DNA of 64,000 nucleotides, from assembly GCF_024586455.1 (NCBI RefSeq), contig NC_065922.1:23742089-23806088 (forward strand). Reading direction: 5' to 3'. Source of the stretch: Bactrocera neohumeralis. Taxonomy: Eukaryota > Arthropoda > Insecta > Diptera > Tephritidae. A program made the position numbers and the translations under genes. Positions 11,295 to 24,064 of the stretch are shown here, piece by piece. The notes below the pieces were generated by a model that saw only the letters and a program-made list of their open reading frames with translations, was not told the origin of the DNA and searched no databases. Every line of letters starts with the position of its first letter. Within the stretch, counting starts at the first letter, position 1.

Positions 11295-13305
11295 TACTAT
11301 TTCAGCCTGTAATTTAGATTCCGACATATAAAATTAGTAACACAGCAATAAATTCTTTCCATGAATATATCTCATACATCTTTCCTAATCTGAGTTAAAC
11401 ATTTTCAAAAGAATCTTGAAACATATTGAAAATAATAAGTACATTAGCTGATCATTAGTTGGTAAGTGAGTCCAATAATAAAGGCCTTAACTCTACAGAT
11501 GATATCGAAAATGATCAACATTTTAGCGAATAGTGATCCAAAATAAGTCGAAAGCCAAAAAAACAGTACTCGCAGAAGGCACTGAAATCCACTCCAAGCG
11601 AAACTTATAGAAAGTGTATGTAAAAATGGTTTCAATAAACGTTGTCATACTTGTATTGGATCAAGAGCCTATTTTGAGACCGATAAAAAAGTTTAGTGCT
11701 AAAATACGTGAAAATGTGGTTTTTTCGGCAGTCCGAGTCAAATTTGATCATATGGTTTTTGCAGTTTTAACCAGAAAGAATCAAAATAAATATAAATACC
11801 TTTTCGAAACGGGTTATTTAAGTGCAAGATTTCATTCACAATTCTTCTTTAACTCACAAATTCCCTCTTCCTTATATCCTTACAATTTTCAGTGCAACTC
11901 TTTCACTTAGAAATATTAAAAAGGCCCTCCTTAAGCTTAACTACAAGCAAACACACTTAATATGACATCAATTCATCTATTTGCGCTCCCTTTGTAGGCC
12001 CGAGACCTTTTCAGAACTTTAAATAAAAGCGAGTCATACAAATTTACCTGCCCCAAAATACAAGCATGTCACCATAAGAGCTGTCCTTATTAGAGTGGGC
12101 GATATACAAAGCTTCAGTTAACGGTGAAAAAACTTACCTGCAAAGAAACGGAGTAGAATAAAATATTAGTACAACAATAAAAAGGTCAAAATGAAATTCA
12201 AATAATGCACAAAAAGTAATAAAAAAAAGACGGACATAAAAAATAGCAAAAGAACTTTCGCCAAATTGCAAGACAAACATACGAAAAAAGGTGAAGTTTC
12301 CGTAGACGCGGAAAGCTTTTGAAATTTTAAGCGAGTTTATATGTGCATGTGTGTGCATACTTAAGAGCGAACGCATGAAATATTCAAGTATTTAGAAGAA
12401 AAATGTGCTTAACATTAATATCCCCAAAGCGGCTGAGCGGCAGCATATTTGAAGGCGTGTTGCAGCAGCGGAAAGTGTGGCAGGCAGGCAGGCAGGCAGG
12501 TGACCCGAGCGGCCAAGCAAACAAAAGCGCTTATGAGCTTCGCTTGCCTCTAGCCGGCATTTAGCACACGTGAGTTTGCACAAAGCAAATAGCAGGATAA
12601 ACATGTAAGCTCACAGCGACACACACATACAGACACAACAGTTCATAAGAGCGTTTTCAGGTGAAGACCCAAGTGAGGCAGCAAAGCATTATTTAAGTTT
12701 CTAGAGCGGTGTGAGTGCCCAAAGCAACCCGGGGAGACGCTGAGGGGTAAGCAAGCGGGCAACAAGCGGAGTGTCAGCTCAAGTGGGGTCAACTCGCCTG
12801 AAATAAAGCACCTCTACTTTGCCATACTCCCCTATTTCACTTAATTTTTGCTCTTCTCTCATGCCACAAGTTTTGCCTCATCTTAATCGTGTGGCAAGCG
12901 ACTTTTGCTAAGTCTGCAAATCGGTTTAGACGAATTATTTTATTTGAGTTATTTTCATCGGATTTAGTAAAATTTTAAATGCTCATCCAAAGTATTGAGC
13001 AATTTTCGCACACACCCATACACACACAAAATAAGTTCGTGTATATGAGCTTTCCATTGGGAAATTATTTTTTATTTCTGATTTTACTCTTTTTTATGTG
13101 CTTAGAAGTTATTTTCTTAACTTTAGTGAGCAATAAAAAGAAGCTTTTAGTTATTACCCTTTGCAATCAGCGACTAACTAGTATTTGGTAACCACTTAGC
13201 AGGCGGAATGCAATTTACTGCAAAACTGTAATGATTTGGAGGGGTCAGTAGGAAACGTGAAGCACGAAATTGTATGGCAATAGTTTATAAAACAAAGCAA
13301 AATAT
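11295..13305. other. noncoding; TE-poor island at about 12.0-13.2 kb
   Basis: The first part is AT-rich and contains a copy of the 'gtccgagtcaaatttgatca' motif at 11731-11750. From about 12050 to 13000 the sequence is less repetitive and richer in GC, with a (CAGG)5 run at 12479-12500 and 'acacacacccatacacacac' near 13009. I see no exon with codon structure. Candidate regulatory or untranslated sequence, by inference only. Confidence 0.45.
12479..12500. repeat. (CAGG)n microsatellite
   Basis: Five perfect tandem copies of CAGG followed by TGACC. The sequence sits in a TE-poor stretch. Confidence 0.9.
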
Positions 13306-13309
13306 GAAC

Positions 13310-13650
13310 TTCGATTCCACCCAAGCTAGAATACCCTTCACAAATAAAATAGTGGCCGTACAAGCATTTGGATTTGATCGGTCAGAACATATATACATAT
13401 GTAAAGTCGAAGACAATTTGTTCGAGGACCCCCAAATCCAGCCCAAATTTCGTTAAGGCATACCGTCAAATAAAATGGTTTCCCATACAAGGACTTGATG
13501 TCAAAAGTACAGAGTTTCAGATCGATATCTCAAATACTGAGATTTATAAAGACAGATAGACAGACAAACGAACATGGCTAAATCGACTCAGCTCGTCACG
13601 GTTTTTATATACCATATACTCTGTAGGGTCTTCAAAGTTTTTGTTAGGCA
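13310..13650 (+). repeat. 150-bp tandem repeat family, copy B
   Basis: A shortened copy of the family at 249-1140. It has the 'gaatacccttcacaaat' header, one 'gatttgatcggtcag' unit, 'acaaggacttgatg', the tail 'cagatcgatatctcaaa' and 'ggctaaatcgactcagct', and a closing 'accatatactctgtagggtc'. It retains about one and a half units. Confidence 0.8.
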
Positions 13651-13699
13651 GTTATAAACATCGTGCTATTTACTAATTGCTTAGTAGCCAATACAAATT

Positions 13700-14330
13700 T
13701 TCACAGGCTTCTAATTTTCATTCCCGCCAGTTCGGTGGGATGTCCGAAAATATGCGCTCCCAAGTTTTGACCTCCGTGAGACAGTCAAGAAAGAAGTGTT
13801 GAGTTGCTTCCGCTTCATCTTCTTCCACACAGCTTCTGCAGATCCCAGCCTTACAGCGGTGGCGCCACATGGGAAATCGCCTGTTAAAAGCCCCACAACT
13901 AAGGAGCGGCTAGCCTTACTGAGGGCAAAGAAATCTCTTGCGATCGATCTTGAGACAAAAGGCTTTTTCGACAGCGCATGTACCGATGAAGGCCCAACGC
14001 TGGCTAACCTTCCGCGAAGCCCAGCTAACTATTTAATAATAGAACACAAGAGGTCCACTTTCCTCACGACCGACCCGCTCTCATTTGTGTCTTTCCTGGC
14101 TTTCTAATCAGGTTTACAATTTCCAAGATTCCGTTGTGGCCAGGCACGCATACCAATCTTATCACAATGATCTTCGATTGATTAAAGGTACCTAAGCTGC
14201 GATAGGCTATTATCAGTTAAGTCTAGGTTATGTACACAATCAACCGATTTCTTTCTTGCCTTTACCACAGCTATTTGAATACTCAGTTCTTGCTATATCT
14301 ATTCCTAATAGGTTAAGGCAACAAAGGTTA
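13700..14330 (-). mobile_element. LINE fragment, RNase H and C-terminal region
   Basis: On the minus strand the sequence reads 'IVIRLVCVPGHNGI', which matches the conserved 'V.GH.GI' RNase H motif of LINE ORF2. After several stops it continues to 'RLVVGLLTGDFPCGATAVRL', the usual region just before the terminal CCHC-like knuckle. The following cysteine region has drifted into the wrong frame. It is 5' and 3' truncated and clearly dead. RNase H implies the R1/I/LOA group. The open frame at 13796-14107 on the other strand is a shadow. Confidence 0.75.
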
Positions 14331-14334
14331 TATT

Positions 14335-14878
14335 CCTTAGTAAAAATATTCAAAAGTTTCACAGAAAGTATATCTCATCTGTGTTTGACTGAACTCGGTG
14401 TATTATAAATCGATTAATAGTTTCTTCTTCGTGGGCGATTATTCGCAAGATCTTTGGATACTTCAGTACCAATTGTCTTAACATACATAAGATTTATGTA
14501 GCAAAGAATCTATTAGATTACAACAACATTTAACTAAAAATATTTCGTAGTTCTTACTTGGTCTTGCTAGAATTCGTTCCGAGGTAAAATCATATGCTTA
14601 ATGCCTCAGTTTTAGTGGATAAATTGCGTTTCGAGAAAATTACAAAGTAATACTATCTAACTGGGCGCACTGTCAATGAAAAAAGAACACCTCGTGAGAA
14701 CAAAGTTTAGAGACAATACAAGATAAACGACCTATGATAAGATTATAAGGGCAACTACAACAAAGTAGACAGAAACTATATTAAACCAAGCTTTTTTGAA
14801 AACAAGAGCGGCGCTCATATAAATTTTTTCCAATCTGAAAACAGAATTTAAAGGTACTGACACATTGGTAGATAGATA
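14335..14878. other. noncoding, no gene seen
   Basis: AT-rich spacer between two LINE fragments of opposite orientation. No motif is recognisable. Confidence 0.5.
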
Positions 14879-14880
14879 GA

Positions 14881-15190
14881 CGGTTTAGAGATACGGTCAA
14901 CCTTCCCCGAGTCAAATTCTGTCTCCTTGTCGCGCTCCGTACTGGACAATGCAGGTTCAAGAAACACTTGTCCAACGTGGGCATAGCCTCTTTGGCAATT
15001 TGCCGGTTTTGCGACATGGCACCGGAAACTCCAGAACACCTGATTCTAGGCCCTTGGATCCATTTACGTGGACAGGAATCACATCACCTCCATAGCGCCT
15101 AGCAAACTCCTGGAATTGTTCAGAGTGCTGGGGCTTTGTGACCGTATAAGATATAGGGGAGGATATATAATATTTCTGTCTATCTGACAC
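14881..15190 (+). mobile_element. LINE fragment, extreme C-terminus of ORF2
   Basis: An open frame from 14881 to a stop at 15112 reads through the conserved LINE C-terminal block: 'LLVALRTGQCRFKKHLSNVG', then 'CRFCDMAPETPEHLILG'. The C-x2-C-x7-H pattern of the terminal knuckle is present, but the last cysteine is replaced. The frame ends soon after and merges into noncoding DNA near 15190. It lies head-to-head in orientation with the fragment at 13700-14330, so the two are independent insertions. Confidence 0.8.
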
Positions 15191-15194
15191 ATTG

Positions 15195-17200
15195 ATAACT
15201 CGCTCCTATTTTCCACAGTTTCCATTTACGGAAATACCAAACAAACTGAAGTTCAAATGCATCTCCAGGGAAACCGCTGAATCTTCTCAATTCCAAATTC
15301 TATTTTGTGTGGCACTAAAGGGCAACCGCTTAATTTTTGCTTACATGTGTAATGCATATCAAATAGCTTGTATTACAACTTTGTTTACACACACTAAAGC
15401 TTTCAATGCGTTTCGGGCACCTCACGGCCCTACACGCCCATTAGCGCTACTAACAGCTAGTCGAAGTCATGAAAAGTTAATTGCGCCAATTAATAGAGCC
15501 AAAGAAGAATGGCACATACTGGACTTGCTTGACTGGAATTTGGAAAAAAGCAATGACTCTACAAAGGTACACAGAAAGGCGTTTTAAGCAAACAAACAAA
15601 CAAATAGTCCCAAACACAATCAGCAACTCTCCCTGCAGACCGTTTTACAAAGGAACTCAATTTTCGCTTGACCACTTACGGGTGACTCCTTAGGGTGCGC
15701 TGCACTAATCATTGCTTATGAAACAGGAGTGAGTGTGTGTGTCTGGTTTAGGTGACCCGAGAGTAACTGTTTTTCGACGAAAATCGTTTGGTGAAAAAGT
15801 GTGAGCTGCCGCAGTGATAATCAAAAGGCAAACACTGGTAAAAATGGCAACAAAGGCAAACGGAATGGCAGTGAAAGGAAGCGGTGGACAATTGTTTGCC
15901 ACACCACCATCTGCGGCAGAAACACTCACTTAGCCGAACGATTTACACTGCGAAACACTCATTTACTCCACGTGGCAAGTGTTCGACGCACTTTTTGTCG
16001 ATGCTACGCAATGACAATGAGCCACAAAGGACAAAGGACCAAGCGGACACAGTGTGCCCAACAAAACAAAAAAGGTGGACAGAGGTGAGCAGCAGTCAGC
16101 GGGTGGCTCAGCAGAGAAGCGGTTTGACTTCGTATTACAGAAACAATGCCGAAAGGCTGACAATATAGGTAAGGTGTCCGTTTTCTTATTGAACAATTCC
16201 ACTTCAATTGAAGATCCTTCATTGCTCACCTCCCTCCTGCTGTTGTTTACGTTCTCGGTTGTCTCTCCATATTTGCTTTTGTTTGTTTGCAATGACTTTT
16301 TCCTTCGAATTTTTGGCAAAAGTCAATTAAATGAAATGCGAAATACAAATTTTATGTGCGTAGGGAACAAAGCGCGTCATAAAGTAGAAGTAGAAAGAAA
16401 GGCTGTCAAAATAGACACAACAGTGCAGTAATTTTTATGACTATTCGCAAGTGCCTTGCAAACAAAGACCACGGAATTAAACAAAAGATTGGCCAAAGCA
16501 ACTGTTAAACTTATGTTATCTCTTAAGCAGTGCTAATCTCTTTTCGCACAACCTCTATTTTGCGCTCTCACACAATCTGTCTCGATTTCAACTGGCTATT
16601 GTCATTAGTGTTTTCTTTGTTGTGGTTGAAGTTCATTAGAAAGCAGCGGGAGAGATGTTTTTCGAAGATAATCAAATTCCTGAGAGGGAGTGACTGTTGT
16701 CTTAGAGATTTGAGATCTTGAAACGTATGCTTGCCACCCCAGGGACTCGTTTGTCAAATTTAGAAATTATAGGTTTTGAAATTAGAGGTTTGTGTTTCCG
16801 GTTCAATCTAATTTTATTGTTTATGAAGGCGTGTAGTCGCTACAGTCAAGCAGTGTCTTAAAATTACGAGAACAAAGCAATTATCTTCAAGGAACCGTTA
16901 CGAATTTGTGTCAGTTCAGGCAAGTTGGTCAGTTACCGTCACCAACTTTTCTGATACAATTTTTTAATATGTATATTTTCTGGATGTTTGACTGATTTTT
17001 TATTTGTTGCATCTCCTTCGGCGGCGAAACTGTTTCGCAATGGCTTTGTTTTTTTTTTTATTTATTTTTATTTTAGTGATATCCGTATGTATATTTGGTG
17101 ACTAGAACTATGCCAATATTTCACACGAGTTCCACGAGTTCCTCAAGAAACCATAAGTAGATAGAATATACCCAAACTCTGATAAAAATTTGAGTTCCTT
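15195..17200. other. noncoding; TE-poor island at about 15.7-16.4 kb
   Basis: The open frames here (15192-15587, 15801-16088, 16054-16431 plus and 15963-16319 minus) overlap one another on both strands and show no conserved motif. The stretch at 15700-16400 is GC-richer and free of repeats that I recognise. I found no splice-framed coding pattern. From 16440 on the DNA is AT-rich. Confidence 0.45.
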
Positions 17201-17214
17201 CATCTCATATTAAC

Positions 17215-18095
17215 TTTTCATTTCTCAACACTTTTACTAAACTCCATTTAACGAAATATCCAATGGTCCATTTCATTTATAGAACACACACCTTTCTCTG
17301 CGGCAATTCTCTTGTTACAAAACAAACAGCAGATATCTATTCCTATCGTCAATGAAAAGTAGCAAATAAGCCTTTCAATTTATATTTTTGATGAAAATCT
17401 TCAATTTGTCGATAAATCTTTAACGTTTTTCTCTCAGACAACTCGAGAAAAATTGATTCTCTGCGGTGAAAAGTGGCAACTAAGCCTTCAAAGTAGATTT
17501 TTACTGATTACTTATTTTTGTCGATATTCCTTTTACGTGTTTCTCTTAGATCATTTGAATATTAGATCTACTAACTTGTCGATTTTATCCTTAAAATTGA
17601 AAAGGTCTTACAAATCATAAGCAATTAGCCTGCACATCACTAAGGGGTTAACTTTTATGTAATTTTAGACAAACTTAATATTGAGCATAATTTAATAAAA
17701 CGTAATATTTTGGTAATTTGGAATCAAATCTGTTGTAGATTGGAAAACCTTTCAAGCGAGGGTTCATCCAAGTTTAACTTTTCACTTCACAAAAGGTTTA
17801 CAAAATTCTATTTAACAATATGATCCATCTCATATATGGAATACACCTTTTCCTGCGGTGAAAAGTGGCAACTAAGCTTTTGAAGTAGGTTTTTATTGCT
17901 AACTTATTTTTTTCGATACATCTATCACGTGTTTCTCTTAAATTACTCGGATAATGGCTCTACTGACTTTGCGATTTTTTTCTTTAAATCGAAAAGGCCT
18001 TTAAAATCAAAAAAAAGGTATATAAATATATACATATGTACGTCGCCTTAAGTAATTAGCCTACACATCACTAAATTGTTGACTTTTAGAACATT
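17215..18095. repeat. diverged ~0.4-kb tandem repeat with internal sub-duplication
   Basis: The phrase 'ctgcggtgaaaagtggcaac' occurs at 17461 and again at 17853 (392 bp apart). Both are followed by the same order of words: 'aactaag', 'gtagatttttact' or 'gtaggtttttatt', 'acgtgtttctctta', 'aaattgaaaaggt' or 'aaatcgaaaaggc', and 'aattagcctgcacatcacta' (17623 and 18054). The second copy carries an extra ~39 bp near 18015. A weaker third copy starts near 17351 ('atgaaaagtagcaaataagc'), about 112 bp before the first. No protein is encoded. Confidence 0.75.
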
Positions 18096-18099
18096 TTCG

Positions 18100-20110
18100 T
18101 TATAATATTGGTCTCATGAAATAAATCGCTAGCTTTTGATGCTTATGTAACTAAGTTGTTCGCGACTGGTGAAATTTTGTGCTGAAAGCCCTTGTGTGGT
18201 TACTCTGATATAGAAAAAAATAGTTGATGATGTCATATAGTAACTACAAAGAATATGTGTATAACTGCCAAATATCGATTGGGCTTGTTTTGCCTAGTGC
18301 CAGAACCGCCAGATGTTGTATGTAATCTAGAACTCCAATAGAAAGCAAGTACAAAAAAACACAAATCAATAACTAGTATATAGCATATACGAAATCTCTA
18401 AATCTTTTTTGACCGTTTAAGACTTTGTCTAGTTACCTTGCATCACCTTGAAATATTAATGACCCCCTAAGTAGGTCTTCTACACGAAGCAATGTAAAAT
18501 AAACCAAATAAAATAAAAAAAAACAATATTTTTAGTAACTACTTGCTAACTACTAACTAACGAAGAAGCTATGTAACTCAGAGACTCAGCCCACTTTTCA
18601 GCAAAGCTATTAATTTTGGAAAATATTCAAATTTACAAGCACAAATTTTAATGGCTTATCTAATTGAAGAAGATTTATTGTTGGCTGCGCTACACCAGCG
18701 GAGTGAAGCAATAACTATTACTTGGATGTACTATACATACATATGTATACGTATATATTTATGTAAGTAAATTTGTAAATAAAGTAAATTGCCTCTTTTG
18801 GCTAATATTCTAGACAGCAAAAGACCACCAATTCACAACCATATAATTTGCAACATAATAACAAAAAATTTGCCGCATATCAATTTGCCGAAGAGACCTA
18901 CTGATGTTAACAGGCGCAGCAGAGAAGATAAAAAGAAAAAAAATAAAATAAAAAAAAAATATATAAAACACAATTTTAAAAAATTTAAAAATAAAAAACA
19001 GCACAACGAGACCTTGCCTGTGCTGTCATGTACAAATAGGCGCGGCATGTTACTCGCATATGGCAGATTCTACTGTTGCGCATGCGCAACACACAACTCT
19101 GCAGTGCCAAATGCTAAATTTTCGTTGAAGAATGCGTGTCTAATGGCGAAATCGAAGCGGAAAATCGATTGAAAATTACGGTGCATGCATGCAATTTGTA
19201 TTTTATTTTATTTATACATTTTTTTGTTCTTTGCGCAAGAGATTGCCTTAAGAGAGTGACACAATTTTGTTTTGGCGGCGGCATTCAGCTAAGTTATTAT
19301 AAGCAATTTATGCCTGAGAAGATGATTGGTTATTTGAGTAATATTTCTGAACTGTAGACGAATAGAAAGTCTAATGAAATTTTTTAAATTTTTCAAGAAT
19401 GATAATACATAACTTTACTGAAGTACAGAAATATAAAGTCCTTGTTTAAAGTACTGCAACGTTATTAAAAAATATATGTATATGAAGTTTTACTGGACTT
19501 GATTATTTTTTATGTCACCTCAGTGACCGTCATAATTATTATTATTACTTCTGTTCGTCAAATTTCCTGTATAGTCATTACCTGGAATGTAGGCAACATT
19601 TTTTGCAAAATATAACCAGATACATATTTACAAAAGACTGAACAGATTTTCGGAAAAACTAGTTTACTGTATTTTGTAAATCAAAAATTCTGAAATTTTT
19701 TTCTGAATGTTATTGATTACTGAGTGTAATAATTATACACTTTTAATAAAATCGAAAACGAATATGTAACAATTTTTAGTTAAATTTCGTTAATTTTTTA
19801 ATTAATATCAATCCATATAGCTGTATAAATCGATTTTGGAAACTTTAAAATTTTAGAATTTTTTTGGTTTTACAATGATAATGTGTGTATATGGTTTTAA
19901 TTTCGTGTATAAAGCATCCGAAGCATTGCCTACAGCTGACACTTTAGTTTAGCAAAGACACACCCCAACCCTTCTACTATAAAAATCACGACTTTTGAAT
20001 ATAATATAAAAATATCAAATTTAAATAAAATAAATTACAGATTCCATAAGAAAATCATAAGTTCTACCTAATTCACTTTTAAATAGTTTTGTTTTTTTAT
20101 GAATATTATA
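18100..20110. other. noncoding, no gene seen
   Basis: AT-rich DNA with a purine-rich (AAAAT)n-like run at about 18925-19005, which produces lysine-rich and phenylalanine-rich shadow frames on the two strands. No transposon end or conserved motif is seen. Confidence 0.5.
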
Positions 20111-20116
20111 AATATA

Positions 20117-20855
20117 ACGGATTTTTCAAAATGGACGCTACAAAAGTAGACCGATAGGGACAGCAAACGACGCCATATTTTTTCCCGCTCTTTTGACACT
20201 TCTTTTCAGAAAGGTTTGCCATTTTATTATGGAAAGATATACGATCCAAAACGATTAGAAATTAATAAAATTGACTATCGAAATTCGGAGTCAGTGGCCT
20301 CAACTTTAAGAGTGCCACGTCCAACTTATGGTCGCCATAATCATCCTGTCGGATCAACAATTGAACGCCTAGTGGAAAAATTCGAATCCACAGACAAGTA
20401 TAAAATGTTCCTGTGCCAGTGAGATAAGGAAGTGCCCGTAGTGTCGAGAATATCATATTGTTGCCGCCAGCGCATCAATTGAGAAGAACCCAAATCAGTC
20501 TCTCACACGTCGTTCTCAAGCGTTGGGCATCTCTGTGACGTCGTTGTGGCGAATTTTGCCAAAAGATCATGGCCTACATCCTCACAAGATCAAATTGACA
20601 CAAAAACTGAAGCCGCTTGACCACCAGAATCGGTTTTGTTCGTGAATTGAGCTGAGCAACAACTTGAAAAGGATCCGGATTTTCATCGAAAAGTCATCTT
20701 CAGCTCATTTCAGGCTGAATGGCTTCGTCAATAAGCAAAATATGCGTTATTGGTCAGGCAGCAATCCACACATACTTCTTGAGTCACCATTGCATCCCGA
20801 AAAAAAAAATTACGGTTTCGTGCGGTTTATGGGCCGGCGGCGTCATTGCTATCAA
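20117..20855 (+). mobile_element. DUF4817-type Tc1/mariner relative, 5' two thirds
   Basis: The element starts at 20117 with 'ACGGATTTTTCAAAATGG' next to a TA. Its transposase reads 'NSESVASTLRVPRPTYGRHN' and 'TIERLVEKFEST' (the DUF4817 helix-turn-helix). After frame changes come 'RTQISLSHVVLKRWASL', 'LKPLDHQNR', then 'FRLNGFVNKQNMRYWSGSN' and 'ESPLHPEKK'. It ends abruptly near 20855, after 'GLWAGGVI', where similarity to the sister copy at 24065-25077 stops. The 3' part, including the last two catalytic acids and the right inverted repeat, is lost. An A-tract expansion in 'PEKK' breaks the frame. Confidence 0.87.
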
Positions 20856-20859
20856 AATA

Positions 20860-23800
20860 AAATTCCCAATGAGGCAGGTCCAAACACCTCACATAAAAAC
20901 TGCTACAACATATTTTTGAAATTAATTGGTTTTCATACAAAAAGTTTAAAATATTGTACGCTCTTTCACCCTGATAAAGTGGCTCATTAAAAGCAGTCAG
21001 TCAACCTGCCAAAACGAAATCGCCATTAATTTAAAGAGCTATTAAAAATACTTTTGCCAAATTCCTACTCACACTGGCCATAAGCTTCAAAAGAAAAAAA
21101 GGACACCAAGTAGGACCAAAGGAAAAGTCGGCGCAGTTGCTGATAAGAAACTCATAATTGCCATCATTAAAGCGAGTCGCAGCTTGGCAGCTGCTAATCT
21201 GGTGGGCATGAAAAACCGCTAAATAAAATACACCAAACTTGCGGAAGAAAAAACTTGAAATGGCAAGAGATAAAGCAAACTGTAAACATAATAAAGTTGG
21301 CGGACAAACACAACACCTACTCAAGTGAATGCGTGCTTTGTCAAAGTAACCACATAACATTTACAATAATAAAATGTCATAAGCGAATAAGCTGGTGCTT
21401 GGAGTTTGGAGTGGGCGATTGGATAAGGCAAACAATAAGTGGCAGCAGATTTACTGCTTGTGGTGGCAGTACGGTCAACCGGCTGCTGCTGCTCCTGCAG
21501 CTAAGGAGCCATTTGTTTTTGTTTGCGCTGCTGAAAAGGAAAACTAATTAAAAGTAAAAGTAAACTGTGCCACTAAAAGGCAAATCAAACAAAGCCCCCT
21601 GTAAAGTGACATGGTGTAAAAATTTGAAATCACCTTCGTGTTGACATAAAGTTGACAAAGGGAGACAAAAGTTGATAAAAGTATAAGAAAAGACCCGTCA
21701 GAAAGAGTGAGTGGTGAGCGAACTTGAAGAATGTTTGTCCACCGTTGTTTCTTCACGAATTCCCTTTTGACTTAGGTGCCCTATTTATGCCACCACATCG
21801 GTAATTAATTTTGAAAAGCCTTCATTTTTAACCCGCTGAAATATAAGACCTTTAAAGGAAATAGATTTGTCGGTATAATTATTTTTTTTAATGAAGGTTT
21901 CTCCAAGAATTATCTCACAAATCTCACAAGTAAATATGTAAACTATATGCAAAGTTTACTTCCAGCCCTCGGCTCTTGTTAAGCATACTGAAGATATACT
22001 GGTATGAATACCTCATGTAAGCAATCCGTTCGTAAAGTAAAGGACATCTCCTCATAGTCACATAACCAATTAACTAGCACTAGAACAATGGATTTCACGC
22101 TTATAAACTGTAAATCTGCCCATCGTTAGACAGCTATTTCATTCTAACTTAACTATACTGAACGTACGTGTAGCCTACATTTAGGATAATATTCCATAAT
22201 TCTTCTTCTATTATCAATAATGAATGCTGGGTCTGATGAAGAGATGAGAGATGGTGTTGCGAATAGTACGCTCAGTAGGCCGATTATGTTGACTATATAT
22301 TGAGTGGAGGGCGAACGTAAGTGTTGCCTACATTTAGGATGATATTCCATAATTCTTCTTTTGCTAGAAATGTACAATAAATTTTATATAATATATTCTA
22401 ATATTTATAAAAACTAAATAAAATTATTTATTTTTCTTTCCAGGTAAGTTTTTATGAAAATAGTTCTATCTGGTCAAACGTAAGTAAGAAGATTATAAAA
22501 GTATTAATTTGCTCTGCATTTTATTCAATATTTTTGTCATTATTGTTGACCTATCTATGAAAAGTCTCGATTGATATTTTAGTTCTATATTTAAATACCT
22601 AGCAGATGCTCTAAAATAAATATGTATTTATTATAAGTGACATAACTGACGGTTTTGACTATAGAAAATCCCTCGAATATGACTTCTTTGTTATTTCTCA
22701 TTTAGAAATATACTTCTGTTAATTTATTCTTCTCTCATATACCGACGAGAGATATGTAGAAGAAAAAAATTGAGGCGCAGTGAAATATTTCACGGCTGCG
22801 TCGAAGCTTACAGTGAACGTGGAAGAGAGGTTTTCTGTAAGGAGCTCTTCATCAAGAATAATTTTAGGCTATCGGTTCATTGTAACGTTGCAGTAGATAT
22901 ATTGCTCCGAAGTGAAGCCTATTTCAGAGAGGTAAGAATTTACTGTGAGCTCCCTCTTGTCCAAAATTGAACGATGGATATCTACTGAACTACTTGCTCT
23001 CAGCAACATTCATCTTGCCGCAAACATAGGAATTCTAGAATAAGGCTGAAAATCTTGTTAGACACTAATTGCCAAAGTAGCATAACAGAAGGATTTAATT
23101 TTAATTTATCCTAACCTAACCAAAATAAATGCATCTTAACTAATGGGTTGAAATTCGAATTAAAAGTGTTAACAGGGTTCTTCTGTGTCCTTGTCATAAA
23201 ATTTGTTTCGGACAGTAATGATCAAAGCTCAGACACTATATGGTAAAAGAGTTGGTGAAAGAAGGAAAGCCAAGACTTTATTTTTTTACTTCCCAACGAT
23301 CCTCTAGCTATCAGTTACGTCGCATAATACATACAGTAGGAATTATAATGTTGTTGATGTCGTTCTCCGGTCAACAATCTAAAAAACTTCCAGTGCCTAC
23401 AATTATAGTGTAAAATAGTGCCAGAAGTCGCAGAGCAATACTCTCGTCTTGTTGGAGCACCAGAGTGGCACACAATCAAAATATTTGTTGTGTCCGGAAA
23501 ACTTCTCACCGAATCTTGTTTCGAAGGTCCTGGGAAACAAATACTCGTACTTTTAATAAGTATTGTAAGAAATGAGAATAATCATTAGTTCTCCATTTTT
23601 CTATTGGGGATGAAATGCATCTATTGATATTGTAAGTTGCAATTAATAACTGGTTGACTATTTATTAGCCGAGTAAATATAGTATCTTCCGCAAGCTGGA
23701 ACATAAATCCTAAAATCTATTGTCTGTTCATTCTTAATTGAACAAATAATGAGTTTTAAACTAAGACTTTTTTGAGAACCGCTGACATGAATCCTCAAAT

Positions 23801-24060
23801 GGACTTGTTAGAGAAAATCAGCACAATTTTCAATTCGGCCTTCCAGTCGAAGATAAAAAAATCTTCCAAAAACGTTTGGCTTGCTGAAAGTTTTTCTATC
23901 GGGGAATATTTATGAACTTTCAAAGTGATATGTGCCTTAAACGCTAATTATTTCAGTCGTCTGGAGAAAATATGAGAAGCTCCCATTGTTTTTGTAAAAA
24001 ATTAAAATCTTCTGTTCTACTAAGCATTTTTTCCTAATTGTGGTCTTGTATAAAGTAGCT
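20860..24060. other. noncoding spacer between opposed transposon copies
   Basis: About 3.2 kb without a gene that I can support. The stretch at 21250-21750 is TE-poor and GC-richer. A 153-bp-spaced direct repeat lies at 22173-22361 (listed separately). A CCTAACCTAACC word occurs at 23109-23120. A 64-residue minus-strand frame at 23315-23509 and a 66-residue plus-strand frame at 22770-22970 are unrecognised. Confidence 0.45.
22173..22361. repeat. two-copy direct repeat, 153-bp spacing
   Basis: The 35-bp phrase starting 'gcctacatttaggat' and ending 'attccataattcttctt' is present at 22173 and 22326 with one or two changes. The ~118 bp between the copies is unique in this window. It could be a two-unit tandem repeat or the flanks of a short insertion. 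Confidence 0.75.
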
Positions 24061-24064
24061 ATTA

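Noticed and set aside
16054..16431. 125-codon plus-strand frame
   Set aside because: No motif, no codon signal that I can see, overlapped by a 118-codon frame on the other strand. Likely chance in GC-richer DNA.
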